In this document: piece after piece, positions 21,809 through 32,531 of the stretch | How the letters are laid out: every line of letters starts with the position of its first letter | Position numbering within the stretch: the stretch's first letter is position 1 | Assembly (NCBI GenBank): GCA_032622095.1 | Contig: CP136064.1 | Location: 250,916,484-250,980,483 of the forward strand | DNA length: 64,000 nt | From: Siphonodentalium dalli | Lineage: Eukaryota > Mollusca > Scaphopoda > Gadilida > Siphonodentaliidae | Reading direction: 5' to 3' | Position numbers and translations under genes: made by a program | Notes under the pieces: generated by a model | What the model saw: the letters and a program-made list of their open reading frames with translations, nothing else | Database searches by the model: none | What the model was told of the DNA's origin: nothing

Positions 21809-23803
21809 ATACAGTTGGATTAAAGTGGGCTCCCCTGACCAATGTGGTGGGCCGTTATGTACAAGTATGGAGAGGTGTTGGAAACCACGAGAGTGAAGCA
21901 TATATGCATTTGATATGTTCACAACAGCTTTTGTTGCAGGAAAATCTGATTTGTCCAACAGATATGACAGTTAGTCGTTACAACATGCGTGGGTGTTGAG
22001 AAGATAATTACAATGGACGAGACACGGGTTGCTGTACGCCATTCCTTATCATTGTCTGAGAACGTACAGGAACTTCGCAGAATATAGTACTAGTTCCTTG
22101 AGGCAGTGAGATATGTGTTCTGTTAGGGTTTCCAGAGAATTTCCGAGGAGGGTTGCTACCAGGTCATCTCTGGCTAACGACGCAAGGTGGAAATATTCGG
22201 GTATGCCGAAACGAGAGATAATCCCTTCCCAAAAAAAGTTTCTAATAATGAGTGCGGCTGGAGAAGAGCATACGAACATGGCGTGGTCGATTTCGTTCGA
22301 GTACACTTCGCTGCAGAGATGACACACTAAATTGTTGGCATAGGTAGTCCTGTTGAGAAGCAGTACTAATTTTTTTAGATATTTCAACATGTGAGCGTTT
22401 CCATGGAGAAGTTTCCAGACTGCCCAGTTTGATAGGGGATTAGGGTGAACTTTCCACAGAATTCGCAAGGATGGATCGGACGAAACTTTGGTCTGCCACG
22501 AGGAAATGAACGTTCCCCTGACAGCTGCATTCACAAGAGTTATCCACGTTGACAGTTTTGGGAAAACCCCAATGTCCAGGTAGTCGTTCAAATAGTTCAA
22601 AAGATCGTATTTGGCTAATATGGAGAACATTTCCTGTACAAAACCACTGGAGCGACTGTATAGTCTGTAGAGGTGTGCTTTCGGGACAAACAGTCGTAAT
22701 GGTAATTGATGGCCGAACGGTAGATGGATAAGACGTCCCATAAAGCAAAGTTTTTTGATATGCAGTTGATATTCAATTGGTAGAAATCCAAGAAGACCTA
22801 GCGATAGCCTAGTTGACGCTCGTTTTGGGAGGGATTGTGCGTATTTGATACATGTTCTGGCGGCTTTGTTCATAATGGTGATGGCGGAACTTTGATAAAA
22901 AGGAACCACCTCGACACCGTAGAGAGCTCTCGGTAGAACAACAGTTTTGAGGACATTTGTCATGGTGATGGGTGTAGTGGATTTCATAAGTTTGTTACCC
23001 ATGATATTGAAAAAGTTGTTCCTCATTTTTGTCGACACAGAAGAGGCGGAATTGACCTGCTTCGCAAACTTGTCCTGAATTAAACCAAGATGGGCACATT
23101 CTGTAACTTCCTGAATAGTTTGATTGCCCAACCTCCATATCCTTCCCGAGCGGTCATATGAGTTTTTATTCTCGTTGAATACAACAATTTTGCTCTTCGT
23201 GGAGGAGAATTCGAATCGCCACCGCCTGCTATATTTCACACATATGTTCAACAAGGATTCTAGACCGGATTTCGATATCGACAGAAGAGCGATGTCGTCG
23301 GCAGTAGTAGGAGCGCCACATGGGATATTGCAGATTCTTAGTCCGTATGGAGAAGTTGCTAGTTCGTTAAGTAGGTCGTCTATGAAGACGAGATAGCAGA
23401 GATGTGACAGAACGCCACCTTGTCGAGTAGATTGCAGTATTTTGAAACTTTGCGACATGCGGCCGTCATATAGTACTTTGCTAGTCACATCCGAATGGAT
23501 GTTCTCCAACAAACTGTGGCGAAAATCCGAGCTGAATGAATTTGTACAGGAGGCCAGTGTGCCATACTTTATCAAAGGCTTTCTTGGAGTCAAGGAAGGC
23601 AACATATAAATTGGAGTTATTGTCTTTGGCATATGATACAGATTCCGTGAGAATGAATGACGTCATCGAACAGCTGATACCTTTCTGAAAACCCATTTGT
23701 TGTGCATTCGGAAATCGTTTCATTTGGTGGCTTTGAAGAAGACGGCTCAACAGAATGGACTCGAATAGTTTGTATAGGACCGATAGAAGTGTTTTGTAGC
23801 CGA
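21809..23803 (-). mobile_element. Second LINE, 5'-truncated, inserted antisense
   Basis: The plus LINE is broken off after GEIDTHD (21800) and resumes with VSTRLSQLRR at about 23804. The interval reads in the opposite sense as another LINE: RT palm with one frameshift, thumb and C-terminal zinc knuckle. Roughly 25 codons of the host LINE appear lost at the junction. No clear target duplication or poly-A tail was found at the 3' end (near 21809), so the exact ends are approximate. Confidence 0.75.
22049..23632 (-). pseudogene. LINE RT palm/thumb and C-terminal zinc knuckle
   Basis: An open frame of 527 codons. It contains STRQGGVLSHLCYLVFIDD (the RT block before the catalytic box) and CGAPTTADDIALLS, in which the usual YADD/FADD box reads TADD. 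A long thumb region follows and, near the end, CHLCSEVYSNEIDHAMFVC, a C-x2-C-x8-H-x4-C knuckle. The wording differs from the plus LINE, so it belongs to a different clade (I/Nimb-like is a guess). The frame is unusually long for a dead copy, suggesting a younger insertion than its host LINE. The 5' part is cut, and a shift near 23530 separates it from the upstream RT piece. Confidence 0.75.
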
Positions 23804-23822
23804 GTGTCAACCAGACTGTCAC
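23481..23822 (-). pseudogene. Upstream RT fragment of the antisense LINE
   Basis: Contains LLSVLYKLFESILLSRL, FPNAQQMGFQKGISC and FLDSKKAFDKVWHTGLL, the RT blocks that precede the 22049-23632 frame. The two readings overlap and change frame near 23530. The first residues (to about 23804) mark the 5' truncation point. Confidence 0.75.
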
Positions 23823-24412
23823 AACTGAGGAGAATAAAATTTCTTGTAAATAGACAAACCCTCGAGATAATGTTCAAAACTTACGTACTTCCTATAATGG
23901 AGTACGGAGATGTTGTTTGGGATAATGCACCCGATTGCCTCCTCCGGAAACTCGACCGCCTATATACAGACGCTGGTAGAATAGTAAGTGGTCTCACGCG
24001 CTCGGTGTCAGATGGAAAAGTCTTATTTGAACTTGGATGGCCTCCATTAAGCGAAAGACGAAACCTCCATAAAATGCACACCTGGAACAAAATAATTACT
24101 CATCATGTCCCTTCTTACCTTACTAATCTATTACCAGCTACCGTCGCTGAAGCATCTCGATACCCCATCAGAAACCCCTTGCGATACATGAACTACTTTA
24201 CGAACACGACTCATTTCAAATCGAGTTTCGTCCCATCCATGATAGCTGAATGGAATCTATCATGTAAAACTACTACCGATAACAAAAAAGTTGATGACCC
24301 CTCATCAGAACCAACTAAAGACGAAATCATAAGTAACATGTATAGAACATTCTGTAATAAAGAACTGACTTTTAAACCCAGGTCAAAGGAGATTAAATAT
24401 TTTGCACTGTAG
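23804..24412 (+). pseudogene. LINE RT thumb region (continuation of the plus LINE)
   Basis: Begins VSTRLSQLRRIKFLVNR and continues VLPIMEYGDVVWDNA and GRIVSGLTRS, the well-known segment after the palm in CR1/L2-like LINEs. The sequence before 23804 in this frame belongs to the antisense insertion. A frame change near 24400 leads to the C-terminal piece. Confidence 0.75.
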
Positions 24413-24704
24413 ACTTAGAAATAACTGTAGCGACCTAAACTTTGATAAATATGAAAACTACATCTCAGCTCATCCAAATTGTACTTGTGGAAATTCATGT
24501 GAAGACGCAAACCATTTTTTCTTCAGTTGTCCTCTGTACGCAGAAGCGAGAAATCGGATGTGGGCTCGTATGGATGAACTTAACGTGACTATTGTCTCCG
24601 AAAAAGATCTCCTGTTTGGTGTACAACTCTACAGCGGAAAGCTAAATGCGCGCCTGTTTGAGACAGTACAATCATTTATCTCATCTACAGACCATTTCTC
24701 TTAA
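24402..24704 (+). pseudogene. LINE C-terminal zinc knuckle
   Basis: CTCGNSCEDANHFFFSCPLY forms a Cys-Cys-His-Cys motif as at the C-terminus of CR1/L2-type ORF2 proteins, preceded by LRNNCSDLNFDKYENY. It ends at TAA (24702-24704). Confidence 0.75.
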
Positions 24705-25024
24705 TCTCATAATTATAAGTATTCTCTCGTTATAGTTTTCCTTACCCCAATTCTGCGAGACCACAGCCACTCCAACAGCCACACTTAAACAGTAACTTCT
24801 ACAATACAACTGAATTTAAACCATCTCCGATATTTGAATTTATTAGTAATTGAATGCCAGGGGAGAGGAGCTCCGATAAGTTCGGCAACTTGTGCTCCGA
24901 TCCTCTGTGCCCACACTCATATCATCATTGTTATATCTAATCTCTGTAATATATATTGTATATAGTGGGTCACAATAAATATGTTCAAATCAAAAAAAAT
25001 TAAATTCATTAAATTCGAAAGTTG

Positions 25025-25363
25025 TGCCGTTATAAACAGAGTGTCGTCTTTGTATTATAACATAGCTGTGGGGTGAGAGATATCCACATGTTGTACTTCC
25101 CCATGGTAATAATTGTGTAATCAGAGGAGATGAGTTTTACTACGGTGCAGGGTAACAACACTGATTATCAACCAAAACAAATTTCTTGCCAAATCCGGAC
25201 GTGCTGAATACTCAAGCAGTCGTTCATATCCGACAATCCCCCGTCATTTCCAATGAACGCCATTGAAAGTGATGTCACTTTACGTTCATAGGTTTATGAA
25301 CACATTGACTCAGGGGGCGTGTCTACCGTAACGCTATGTGGAAATCGGAAGGGATATTAGGTG
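25025..25363 (-). repeat. Right long inverted repeat (partner 16352-16735)
   Basis: Reverse complement of the left arm. Outer end ATTAGGTG followed by TA (25364-25365). The LINE tail ends about 10 bp before its inner edge. Confidence 0.8.
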
Positions 25364-25589
25364 TATATAACTATAACTGGTTCTTTCTTTTGTAATGACA
25401 ATATACGTTGCACATGTATCCAGCTGTCGTGTTTTTGGTATCAGTTGATAACACATTTACCGTCTAATAGGCCCGCACGCTGCGACACCCATTGTGTGAT
25501 TAGCATCAACAGCCCAGGGTAGAAAGCGATGATCCTACCAACAATCATGTGTCAACAGACAATGGCCAGTCGTGGATACATACAAGTCT

Positions 25590-25745
25590 GAGTTTAGTGT
25601 GCTGTCCATTTGCAGAATGAGGTCCTCAGAGAGTGAATTTAGTGACGCTATCCTGTATAGTGGGCTAGCATCACCAAATTCACCCTCTGGCCCGGGGACC
25701 TCATTATGCATTGCTTCATCTTCTATGGGAGACACTCAATTAAAG
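25590..25745. mobile_element. Partial double-hairpin MITE, CAAGCCTTG family
   Basis: Family hairpin: GCAGAATGAGGTCCTC with GTGAATTTAGTGACGCTA and the facing TAGCATCACCAAATTCACCC. The outer ends are diverged or missing. Confidence 0.6.
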
Positions 25746-25859
25746 TTCCCAAAATGTGAATATTGTGATGTGCACCCATTGAGAACCTCGATTATGCAAT
25801 GTGTCGTCTGCCAATTTGGGGATACCAAGAATCTAAGCCAAAAAGAAATAGAATCTATG

Positions 25860-26718
25860 TGAAGTTTCTATAGAAATTTGATAAAGAAACTTTCAAGAGA
25901 AGATGAGGCCAGCAGAATGAGGTCTCCAGAGGGTGACAGGCGCCTTATTCTCAGGCCTGGATACACACACAATACACCAGCAAGAGTGTGTGTGCATTGC
26001 CTTGGTATATACTGTGGATACATGCCTGAACATCTCGCAGAAGAAGTTTTACATGGATTCTTCGCATTGTATATTCTATCACAGCATTTGGCGCATGCTG
26101 GATAACAAATAAGTGTTTATCCCCCCCCCCCCACACTCGAAGATTAGGTGGTAAACTGAATTACATGATCTGAATGAAATTGGTAAGGAGGTTTAGCCAT
26201 CAGTAGATCAGTAGGCACCAGGTTCACTCTATATGCTCCAGAGTAATCTTTAATATCTAGAAATAATGGTTTTCTGTCTGCACAGATATCACAGTCATGG
26301 CTTGAACAGTCATGGGTTATAGGAGCCCAAAGAAATTTGGTATGATGCTAACCATTATATGGACTGTCAAATATCATATGGTTATTTTTCAGTTTCCTTT
26401 TTATTTGCTTTGAAATTTGGGTTCCAGTATATGCATGTTTCAATTAGCACTGTGAGGTATGCCAGCACCTGTGTTGCAACCTCTTGTTAAAGGGAACATT
26501 ACCATGTCATTTTTTTCTGTTATAATTGAGTACAGAAGTGATTAATGCATTTGTAATAATAAGCTTAGAAAATAATTTCTCAAAATTTATTTCATTAAAA
26601 CATATCGACAAGACAAAACCCAACCAAAATTTTGTCTCAATTGATGAATATAAAGATCAATACAGGTGATTATACACAAACATATACACAATTACAACCA
26701 CACATGATAGGGTATGAT
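25860..26718. other. No gene seen
   Basis: Includes a 12-base C run at 26121-26132 and scraps of the hairpin family near 25905-25935. No supported exon. Confidence 0.4.
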
Positions 26719-27004
26719 TTAAGGGGCCAGCCTCGTTTGACATCCAAAACTGATTTTAATAACCAATATACAACATTGGAAAGCTTATCTTAAGTAAATA
26801 CCAAATGGTTGACCAAAATATTAAGCATGTGGTGGAGAAAATAAATGACGGATCAGCAATTTATTTTGTTTTCGATTATACGTCTCAATATTCCTATAAA
26901 ATAATTAATTGATGGTTGGGAACTAACTTCTGTTAAGCTTTCCAATTGTGTACAATGATAATGTGGATAAGATTTGGATGTTCAAACCAAACCAACCCCT
27001 TTAA
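26719..27004. mobile_element. TTAA-flanked MITE
   Basis: TTAA at 26719-26722 and 27001-27004. Imperfect terminal repeats GGGGCCAGCCTCGTTTGACAT (left) and the complement of GTTCAAACCAAACCAACCCC (right). Inner repeat GGAAAGCTTA with TAAGCTTTCC. Confidence 0.6.
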
Positions 27005-27344
27005 TGAATAAAATGAGAGTCATTCATTATAAGCATGACAATGACCTGCATACAGTGGTAAAAACTGGCTCAACCACCAAGTAAAAATGAAATTCTGAAT
27101 AGGGAAAAATAAATACACTACTTTAAGAATAAAATTTGATAATAGAGAAGTCATTTGTCACTCCCGCATCAAGTAGGAGAAAGAAATAGATATCACAGAC
27201 ATGAAATCATACATCAAACCATAGAAATCTCCACGTCACTTAATTTAATATATATCCAGGGTTCCAGACCTCCAGTCACAACAACAACACCACCATACAA
27301 AATCTAATTTAGTATCAGTTTTCGTTTCCCTCCACTGATATACA

Positions 27345-27552
27345 GTAATGACCTAAGTAATCAACTCCTTAACCACAGCAGAATTATGGGTAACTTTTCA
27401 GGATTTTGTCGGAGATATGGCTTGTTGCCATTCATCTGAAAGCTCTCACTGAGAGCTTTCCAATGAATGTCAACATGCCATATTTCCGACTAAATCCTGA
27501 AAAATTACCCATAATTCTGCTGTGGTTAAGGAGTCGATTAATTAGGGCATTA
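27345..27552. repeat. Long hairpin (arms about 100 bp)
   Basis: Arms contain CCACAGCAGAATTATGGGTA and its exact complement, with GAAAGCTCTCACTGAGAGCTTTC at the centre and CAGTAATGxCCTAA at the outer ends. A foldback MITE; no duplication identified. Confidence 0.8.
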
Positions 27553-27897
27553 CTGTATTTTGAAAACCAACCCAATGTGGCATATTTTATAAACCCCCTA
27601 AATATTCATTTCGTAATTGAAATAAACATAATACTTACTGATTTTCTAAACATATCCAAACTATTATGAAATGAACAGAGGTAGAAATTCAATAATTTAA
27701 TCATATACTGTCAATCCACATAATGCTGTAAAACCATTGTCGCGTTAATCGAAGCAAGAGTTAATTCTTAAATAACAAACAAGATCGGGTCTTTCATGTG
27801 GAACTTTGCCTTCCACATATGTTATTCTATACACAAGAATATAAATAGAATGCAAAACAGATTTAGTAAAACTTGGCCTGGAACCATGAACACATCT

Positions 27898-28422
27898 CTA
27901 ACCCTTTCATGACAGGAGCTGCGCTGGTGTAGCACTAAATCTCATGTGCCAGTGCATTCTCTTATATATTCGAGTCTCTCACAGATTTTCGCATATATAA
28001 GAGAATGCACGGGCTTACAAGGTCAAGGTAAATATTGTTAGGCCCATATATTCTCTTATCTATTCAAGGCTCCTTATGTGAGACTCACATATACATGTAT
28101 AAGGGAATACATGGTACAGGGTTTTAGCAAAATTATAGGAAGCTCCAGTCATGGAAGGGTTCAAGCCTTGAAATAGAGTGTCTGTCATTTGCAGAATGAG
28201 GTCCCCAGAGGGTGAATTTAGTGATGCTACCCCGCATAGCGGGCTAGCATCACCAAATTCACCCTCTGGGGACCTCATTCTGCTTACACCTCAGCAGAAT
28301 GAGGTTCCCAGAGGGTGAATTTGGTGCTAGCCCGCTATGCGGGGTAGCATCACTAAATTCACCCTATGGGGACCTCATTCTGCAAATGACAGTCACCCTA
28401 TTTCAAGGCTTGGAAGGGTTAA
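27898..28422. mobile_element. TTAA MITE (type 2 ends), split by another MITE
   Basis: Left end CTAACCCTTTCATGACAGGAGC. The right end GAAGGGTTAA is interrupted by the element at 28162-28412. Two hairpin cores (27950-28015, 28040-28115) with CTTATATAT and TATATAAG arms are diverged. Other type 2 copies: 30653, 32277, 45150, 46613 and 59915. Confidence 0.8.
28162..28412. mobile_element. hAT-like MITE, CAAGCCTTG family, with 8-bp duplication
   Basis: Starts CAAGCCTTGAAATAG and ends CTATTTCAAGGCTTG. The flanking 8-mer GAAGGGTT occurs at 28154-28161 and 28413-28420, a perfect target-site duplication. It sits in the terminal repeat of the TTAA MITE, so it is the younger insertion. The interior has two facing hairpins with GAATTTAGTGATGCTA-type arms. 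An 8-bp duplication suggests hAT. Confidence 0.85.
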
Positions 28423-28726
28423 CTGGTTAACTGTTTTCATTGTATTGATATTAACTCAAATTCGGTTTGTTAGTATTGTAGGAAAATATTGCTATCACAA
28501 TACACGATAAACGATACACAAAGTCCATGTCTTTCGATGATGTAATTGTTGATTTTGTTAGAGATAAAGAAATTTGCTGTGATTATTTAGCATCAAGAAA
28601 CCATGACTTGCCAAATGGGATAACCATTCTTCATGATCTGTCCTCTTACCTCAATGTTATCTTATTCCTACATGTAAATCAATGTCAATGCAACTAAATT
28701 ATTTAATTGAATTAAAAGTAAATAAA
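28423..28726. other. No gene seen
   Basis: AT-rich spacer. Confidence 0.4.
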
Positions 28727-29405
28727 AGGCTGCTCGGCCATAGTGTCCCCCGAAATGGTGACTTCATTTGGAGCGGGGGGAGCTTTGTAGAAGTATATTA
28801 TATGGATAAAATACTTGTGCATTGTCTCATAACTGAGCTGAATAAAAATAACCAAATCTGAAAAAACTTCTAAAGTCGAAATAAAACCTCAAATTGGCAC
28901 AAAATCAACAAAATTCTAATTTGAAAAATTATAAGTTGGCAAGGACCATAACTGCGATAAAAATGGGAGGAACAAATGCAATTTCGAACTTAATCTGTAT
29001 TGTCATATGAGTAATCCATATACCAGATTTGAAAAGAAACTAAACTAAAGCTATCATCCAGAAACCAAAATAATTGTCAAATTATAAGTCAACAAGGACC
29101 ATAACTCCGGCAAAAATAGGTGGACAGAATCCAAATTGAACTTGACCTGTATTTTCATGTGAATAACCCATATACCGAATTTGAAAACAAATAGAAAACT
29201 AAAACTAAAGTTATCATCCGGAAACCAAAATAACCAGCAAGTTCTAAGTTGACCTGTATTTTCATGTGTTATGTGGGTAATCCACATACAAAATTTGAAA
29301 ACAATAAGATAACTGAAACTAAAGTCATCATCCACAAACCACCTGGGACGGACGACGGAAACCGCTGATATTTCTATTGTCCCCAATATTTTTTTTTCAG
29401 GGGAC
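28727..29405. repeat. Tandem-unit repeat with GTCCCC ends
   Basis: Begins near CATAGTGTCCCCCGAAATGG and ends TTGTCCCCAATA...GGGGACAA. The interior repeats a unit with AAGTxxGCAAGGACCATAACT and ATACCxxATTTGAAAAC about three times, followed by GGACGGACGACGG. Same organisation as 31595-32262. Confidence 0.65.
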
Positions 29406-29479
29406 AAATATATCCAATTGTTCTGAATCACCAAGCAATTTTTCCAACACCAGATATTAATATATAATAAAATGTATAA

Positions 29480-29628
29480 TAAAAAGAATATCTAGTGTTT
29501 TCGACTGGATACCGAAAATTATGTCATTCGTGAACGAGACAAATATTTATATCTGCAATGAACATTTGTCTCATTCATGAATGATATCATTTTCGGTATC
29601 CTATCAAAACACAAGATATCCTCTATGT
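29480..29628. repeat. Hairpin element
   Basis: GGATACCGAAAATTATGTCAT (about 29507-29527) pairs with ATATCATTTTCGGTATCC (about 29583-29600). Inner arms GAGACAAATATT and AACATTTGTCTC; outer ATATCTAGTGTTTT and AAAACACAAGATAT. Confidence 0.75.
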
Positions 29629-29909
29629 ATCTCAACAAATTGAGTAATTTATTAAGAACTTCAAGAAATATTATATTAGTGTTAAATGACTATTAAGAAC
29701 TAACATAATGGCTAAGCCTTTCTTATTTATGTTCACAGTAAATCCTTCAGGACATATCAGTTGAACATAGTTCCATCTCATAACATTTTTTCATTATTAG
29801 TTGAATTCAGGATGTGTTTGCAGTGAGCAGAAACTATAACTGTGATGAAATCATAAGAAACTGTTTTGATTTAAAAGTTGGTAAAAAAGTAATAGCTATG
29901 TACTTGCAC

Positions 29910-30066
29910 CATGTCCCTTCATAACCAGGGTATGACTCAAGAACAATTATTTCTGGACCAACATCAAACTCACCCCTGGTCAAGTGGTCCTGATAGTCTG
30001 CTATGATGTCGGTGGGTCCTGCCTGCTTAATTACATGCACTTTGTAGCAGGTAGGGCAAACTGATG
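29910..30066 (-). CDS. Possible exon, unrecognised protein
   Basis: A minus-strand frame is open between an acceptor-like TTTGTAATAG (exon from 30066) and possible donors GTGCAAG (exon to 29910) or GTACAT (to 29904). The translation starts SVCPTCYKVHVIKQ, continues TDIIADYQDHLTRGEFDVGPE and ends LESYPGYEGTW. It looks like ordinary globular protein sequence, not low complexity, with a C-x2-C pair. I do not recognise the family. An inverted, stop-containing copy begins at 30404 on the plus strand. That may mean a local duplication of a host exon, or coding sequence carried by a repeat. The polypyrimidine tract is weak. Confidence 0.35.
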
Positions 30067-30403
30067 CTATTACAAAGAGTATCATTATTGTTTTCTAAAA
30101 TTGTCATTTTCGTGGTGATTGACTGTCAGAGTGATTTGAGAAAAAGCCAGTCTGTATGAAACATTCATGAATATATTTGAAGTATTTTTTAATAATAGCT
30201 GCGCTGGTGTTTGTAAAATGACATGAATAACCATCTTGATTATAGTCGATTTGCAACAACTAATACAACCAGTATTAAAATATTTCGCAATATAGATATT
30301 TTTGAATATTTGATACACATAATGGCTGTTCCGGGATATTTTCAGATTATCTGAACACCTTGAAAATGACAACTTTAGAAAATGTAACGGTACTTTTTCT
30401 TAA

Positions 30404-30510
30404 CAGCATCAGTTTGTCCTAACAACAACATAGCAATTCAGGAGGACCCACCAGAATCGTAGCCCATTAGCATGACCACTTAACCAAGGGTGAAACTATG
30501 ACTGTTATTG
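30404..30510 (+). pseudogene. Degenerate inverted copy of the 29910-30066 reading
   Basis: After TTTTTCTTAACAG the plus strand reads CATCAGTTTGTCCTAACAAC, then AGGAGGACCCACCAGAATCG and GACCACTTAACCAAGGGTGA. These align with CATCAGTTTGCCC, GCAGGACCCACCGACATC and GACCACTTGACCAGGGGTGA on the minus strand. Stop codons interrupt the frame. Confidence 0.5.
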
Positions 30511-30652
30511 CACAAATATCCAATGTGATACAGGACGAAATAAAAGATAAAGAATAAATGACATTTCAACGATGATTGAGCTCTATGATTGAGAGCTGCT
30601 TCCACATGCACTGTATTTTTGCATCAGAATTAAAAATTAAATATTTTGTATA

Positions 30653-30913
30653 TTAACCCTTTCATGACGGGAGCTGCGCTGGTGCAGCATTAAATACTCT
30701 GTGCCAGTACATTCTCGTATCTATGCGAGTCTCCCATAGGGAGCTTCGAATATATAAGAGAATAACTGGTTTACAGGTCAAGGTAAATATAGTTAGGCTA
30801 ATTTATTCTCTTATATATACAACATTCACTATGGGTGACTCACATATATAAGAGAATGCATTGGCACAGGGTTTTCGCTAAATTTCTGGAAGCTCCAGTC
30901 ATATAACGGTTAA
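30653..30913. mobile_element. TTAA MITE with two hairpin cores, type 2
   Basis: TTAA at 30653-30656 and 30910-30913. Ends CCCTTTCATGACGGGAGCTG (left) and CTCCAGTCATATAACGG (right). Interior GTGCCAGTACATTCTCGTAT...GAATATATAAGAG, spacer with AAGGTAAATAT, and a second opposed hairpin. Confidence 0.8.
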
Positions 30914-31040
30914 TCATACCAGAGTATCAGGGTTTCTGCTAAGCGTTTCGAATGGGTTCCCTATAGCAGCTGGGGGAAGATCTCAGTCCATGCAAACAAC
31001 TGTAAATATCTATTATTGGTAAATTAGCCCACAGCATTAA

Positions 31041-31390
31041 CAAGGGACCAACTTAGAGGTTTCAAGTTGGAAATGGTAGAAGTCACCACCTCTCCCTGTT
31101 TGGTTATTGGGGAGAAATGGACTGTTGTCAGGGAGAACTAACAATGGCTGAAGTTCAATTTACACCCAAACACTGCGATTCTATGATCCAATAAAAGAGC
31201 CCTTTTATAAAGCCTTTAAAGTAAGTAAAAACACCATTATAATCAGTTAGATATGTTTTAAATATGATGTTGGGACATATGCATACTGGTATATTTTAGA
31301 GAAGTCACTTCTTCTGATAAAAAAAATAGGAAGAAGTGACACAATTTAGGGAGAAGATGTCTCCCAAGTCGCCTGCTATGCTGGTTCCTG
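31041..31390. mobile_element. hAT-like MITE of the AGGGACCAGC family (diverged)
   Basis: Left AAGGGACCAACTTAGAGG and right TGCTGGTTCCTG resemble the ends of 58493-59374. GGGAGAAGTGA-type words inside are shared with 50120-50267. No 8-bp duplication is seen, so boundaries are approximate. Confidence 0.5.
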
Positions 31391-31594
31391 GCTTTGTCTA
31401 AAACTTTTGAACATATACGATAATATAAATATATTAATGCAAGTAATCACAATTAACTATAGGTTAACATAGATCAGTTCATATCTGGATAGCAACATGC
31501 TTTATTTGACAATGTAATTGTGACATAACTAGACAGACTCAAACACGTGGCTTTTTGTGATGGACACTTCTATCAGAATAAAAGGTCAGCAGAC

Positions 31595-32262
31595 CACAGT
31601 GTCCCCCGACATCATGGCAAGTCGATGCCGCTTTGTTAAAGAAATTTAAAAAAAATGTTGAAATTTTCTAAGTCGAAAAGGGTTAATAACTCCATAAAAA
31701 AAATATTAGCTATATAGATGTTGCAAATCACCAACATGTTAGGAACAATATCCCAGAGTTTCAAATCTCTACATTTAAAACTGTAGGAGGAGTTGATTAC
31801 ACCATGAAGGTACCCAATCTCATCCAAAAGGCAAAAATGTTCCAAATTTTCTAAGTCGAAAACCCCCCAAAAATATGGAAAAAATGATATTTTTTATTAG
31901 CTATATAGATGTTGCAAATCACCAACATGTTAGGAACAATATCCCAGATTTTCAAATCTCTACATTTAAAACTGTAGGAGGAGTTGATTACACCATGAAG
32001 GTACCCAATCTCATCCAAAAGGCAAAAATGTTCCAAATTTTCTAAGTCGAATACCCCCTCCAAAAATATGGAAAAAATTATATTTTTGATTAGCTATATA
32101 GATGTTGCAAATCACCAATATGTTAGGAACAATATCCCAGAGTTTCAAATCTCTACGTTTAAAACTGTACCCGATCTCGGACGCACGGACGGACACACGG
32201 ACGGACGGACGGACGGACGAGGGTCATTTCTATAGTCCTCCGACGGAAACGTCGGGGGACAA
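31595..32262. repeat. Tandem repeat (three units, about 190 bp) with ACGG tail
   Basis: Units recur with TTAGCTATATAGATGTTGCA at about 31706, 31899 and 32089. A GGAC tract at about 32183-32220 follows, then a hairpin CTCCGACGGAAACGTCGGGG-like. The left end has AGTGTCCCCCGAC, facing GTCGGGGGACAAT at the right. Three minus open frames here with the same peptide are by-products. Confidence 0.75.
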
Positions 32263-32276
32263 TAAGGTAGTAACTA

Positions 32277-32531
32277 TTAACCATTCCATAACTGGAGCTT
32301 CATGACATTTTGCAAAACCCTGCGGCCAATGCATTCTCTAATATATGCTAGTCTCCCACAGGGAGTCTCGCATATATAAGGGAATACATTGGCCTAACAA
32401 TATTTACCTTCATCTTGTAAGCCAGTGTATTCTCTTATATATGTGTGGCTCCCTATGGGGAAACTCGCATATATAAGAGAATGCACTGGTACAGGATCTT
32501 GAATTCTGCACCAGCGAAGCTCCAGTCATAA
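32277..32531. mobile_element. TTAA MITE with two hairpin cores, type 2
   Basis: TTAA at 32277-32280, left end CCATTCCATAACTGGAGC. The right end GCTCCAGTCAT abuts directly on the next element through a degenerate ATAA (32528-32531). Two opposed hairpins inside. Confidence 0.75.

Larger units (their letters stand above)
19262..25018 (+). mobile_element. LINE (CR1/L2-like), inactive, with nested antisense LINE
   Basis: Plus-strand order: a 2A-like leader and apurinic endonuclease (19323-20213), reverse transcriptase (20215-21808), an inserted second LINE (21809-23803), then RT thumb (23804-24412), a C-terminal zinc knuckle (to 24704) and a 3' tail. The tail has AATAAA near 24974 and a short ATTAAATTC repeat ending about 25018, with a hairpin around GAGCTCCGATAAG upstream. 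At least five frame breaks and a small deletion at the insertion site make it inactive. The clade call (CR1/L2 group) rests on the endonuclease wording, 2A leader and C-terminal Cys-Cys-His-Cys motif and is inference. Confidence 0.8.

Noticed and set aside
16352-25363. Maverick/Polinton element
   Set aside because: Long inverted repeats fit loosely, but no polymerase, integrase, protease or capsid reading was found inside, and the flanks are TA rather than 6-bp duplications.
31636-32196. Three minus open frames with the same peptide
   Set aside because: They repeat with the 190-bp tandem unit of a non-coding repeat ending in an ACGG tract.
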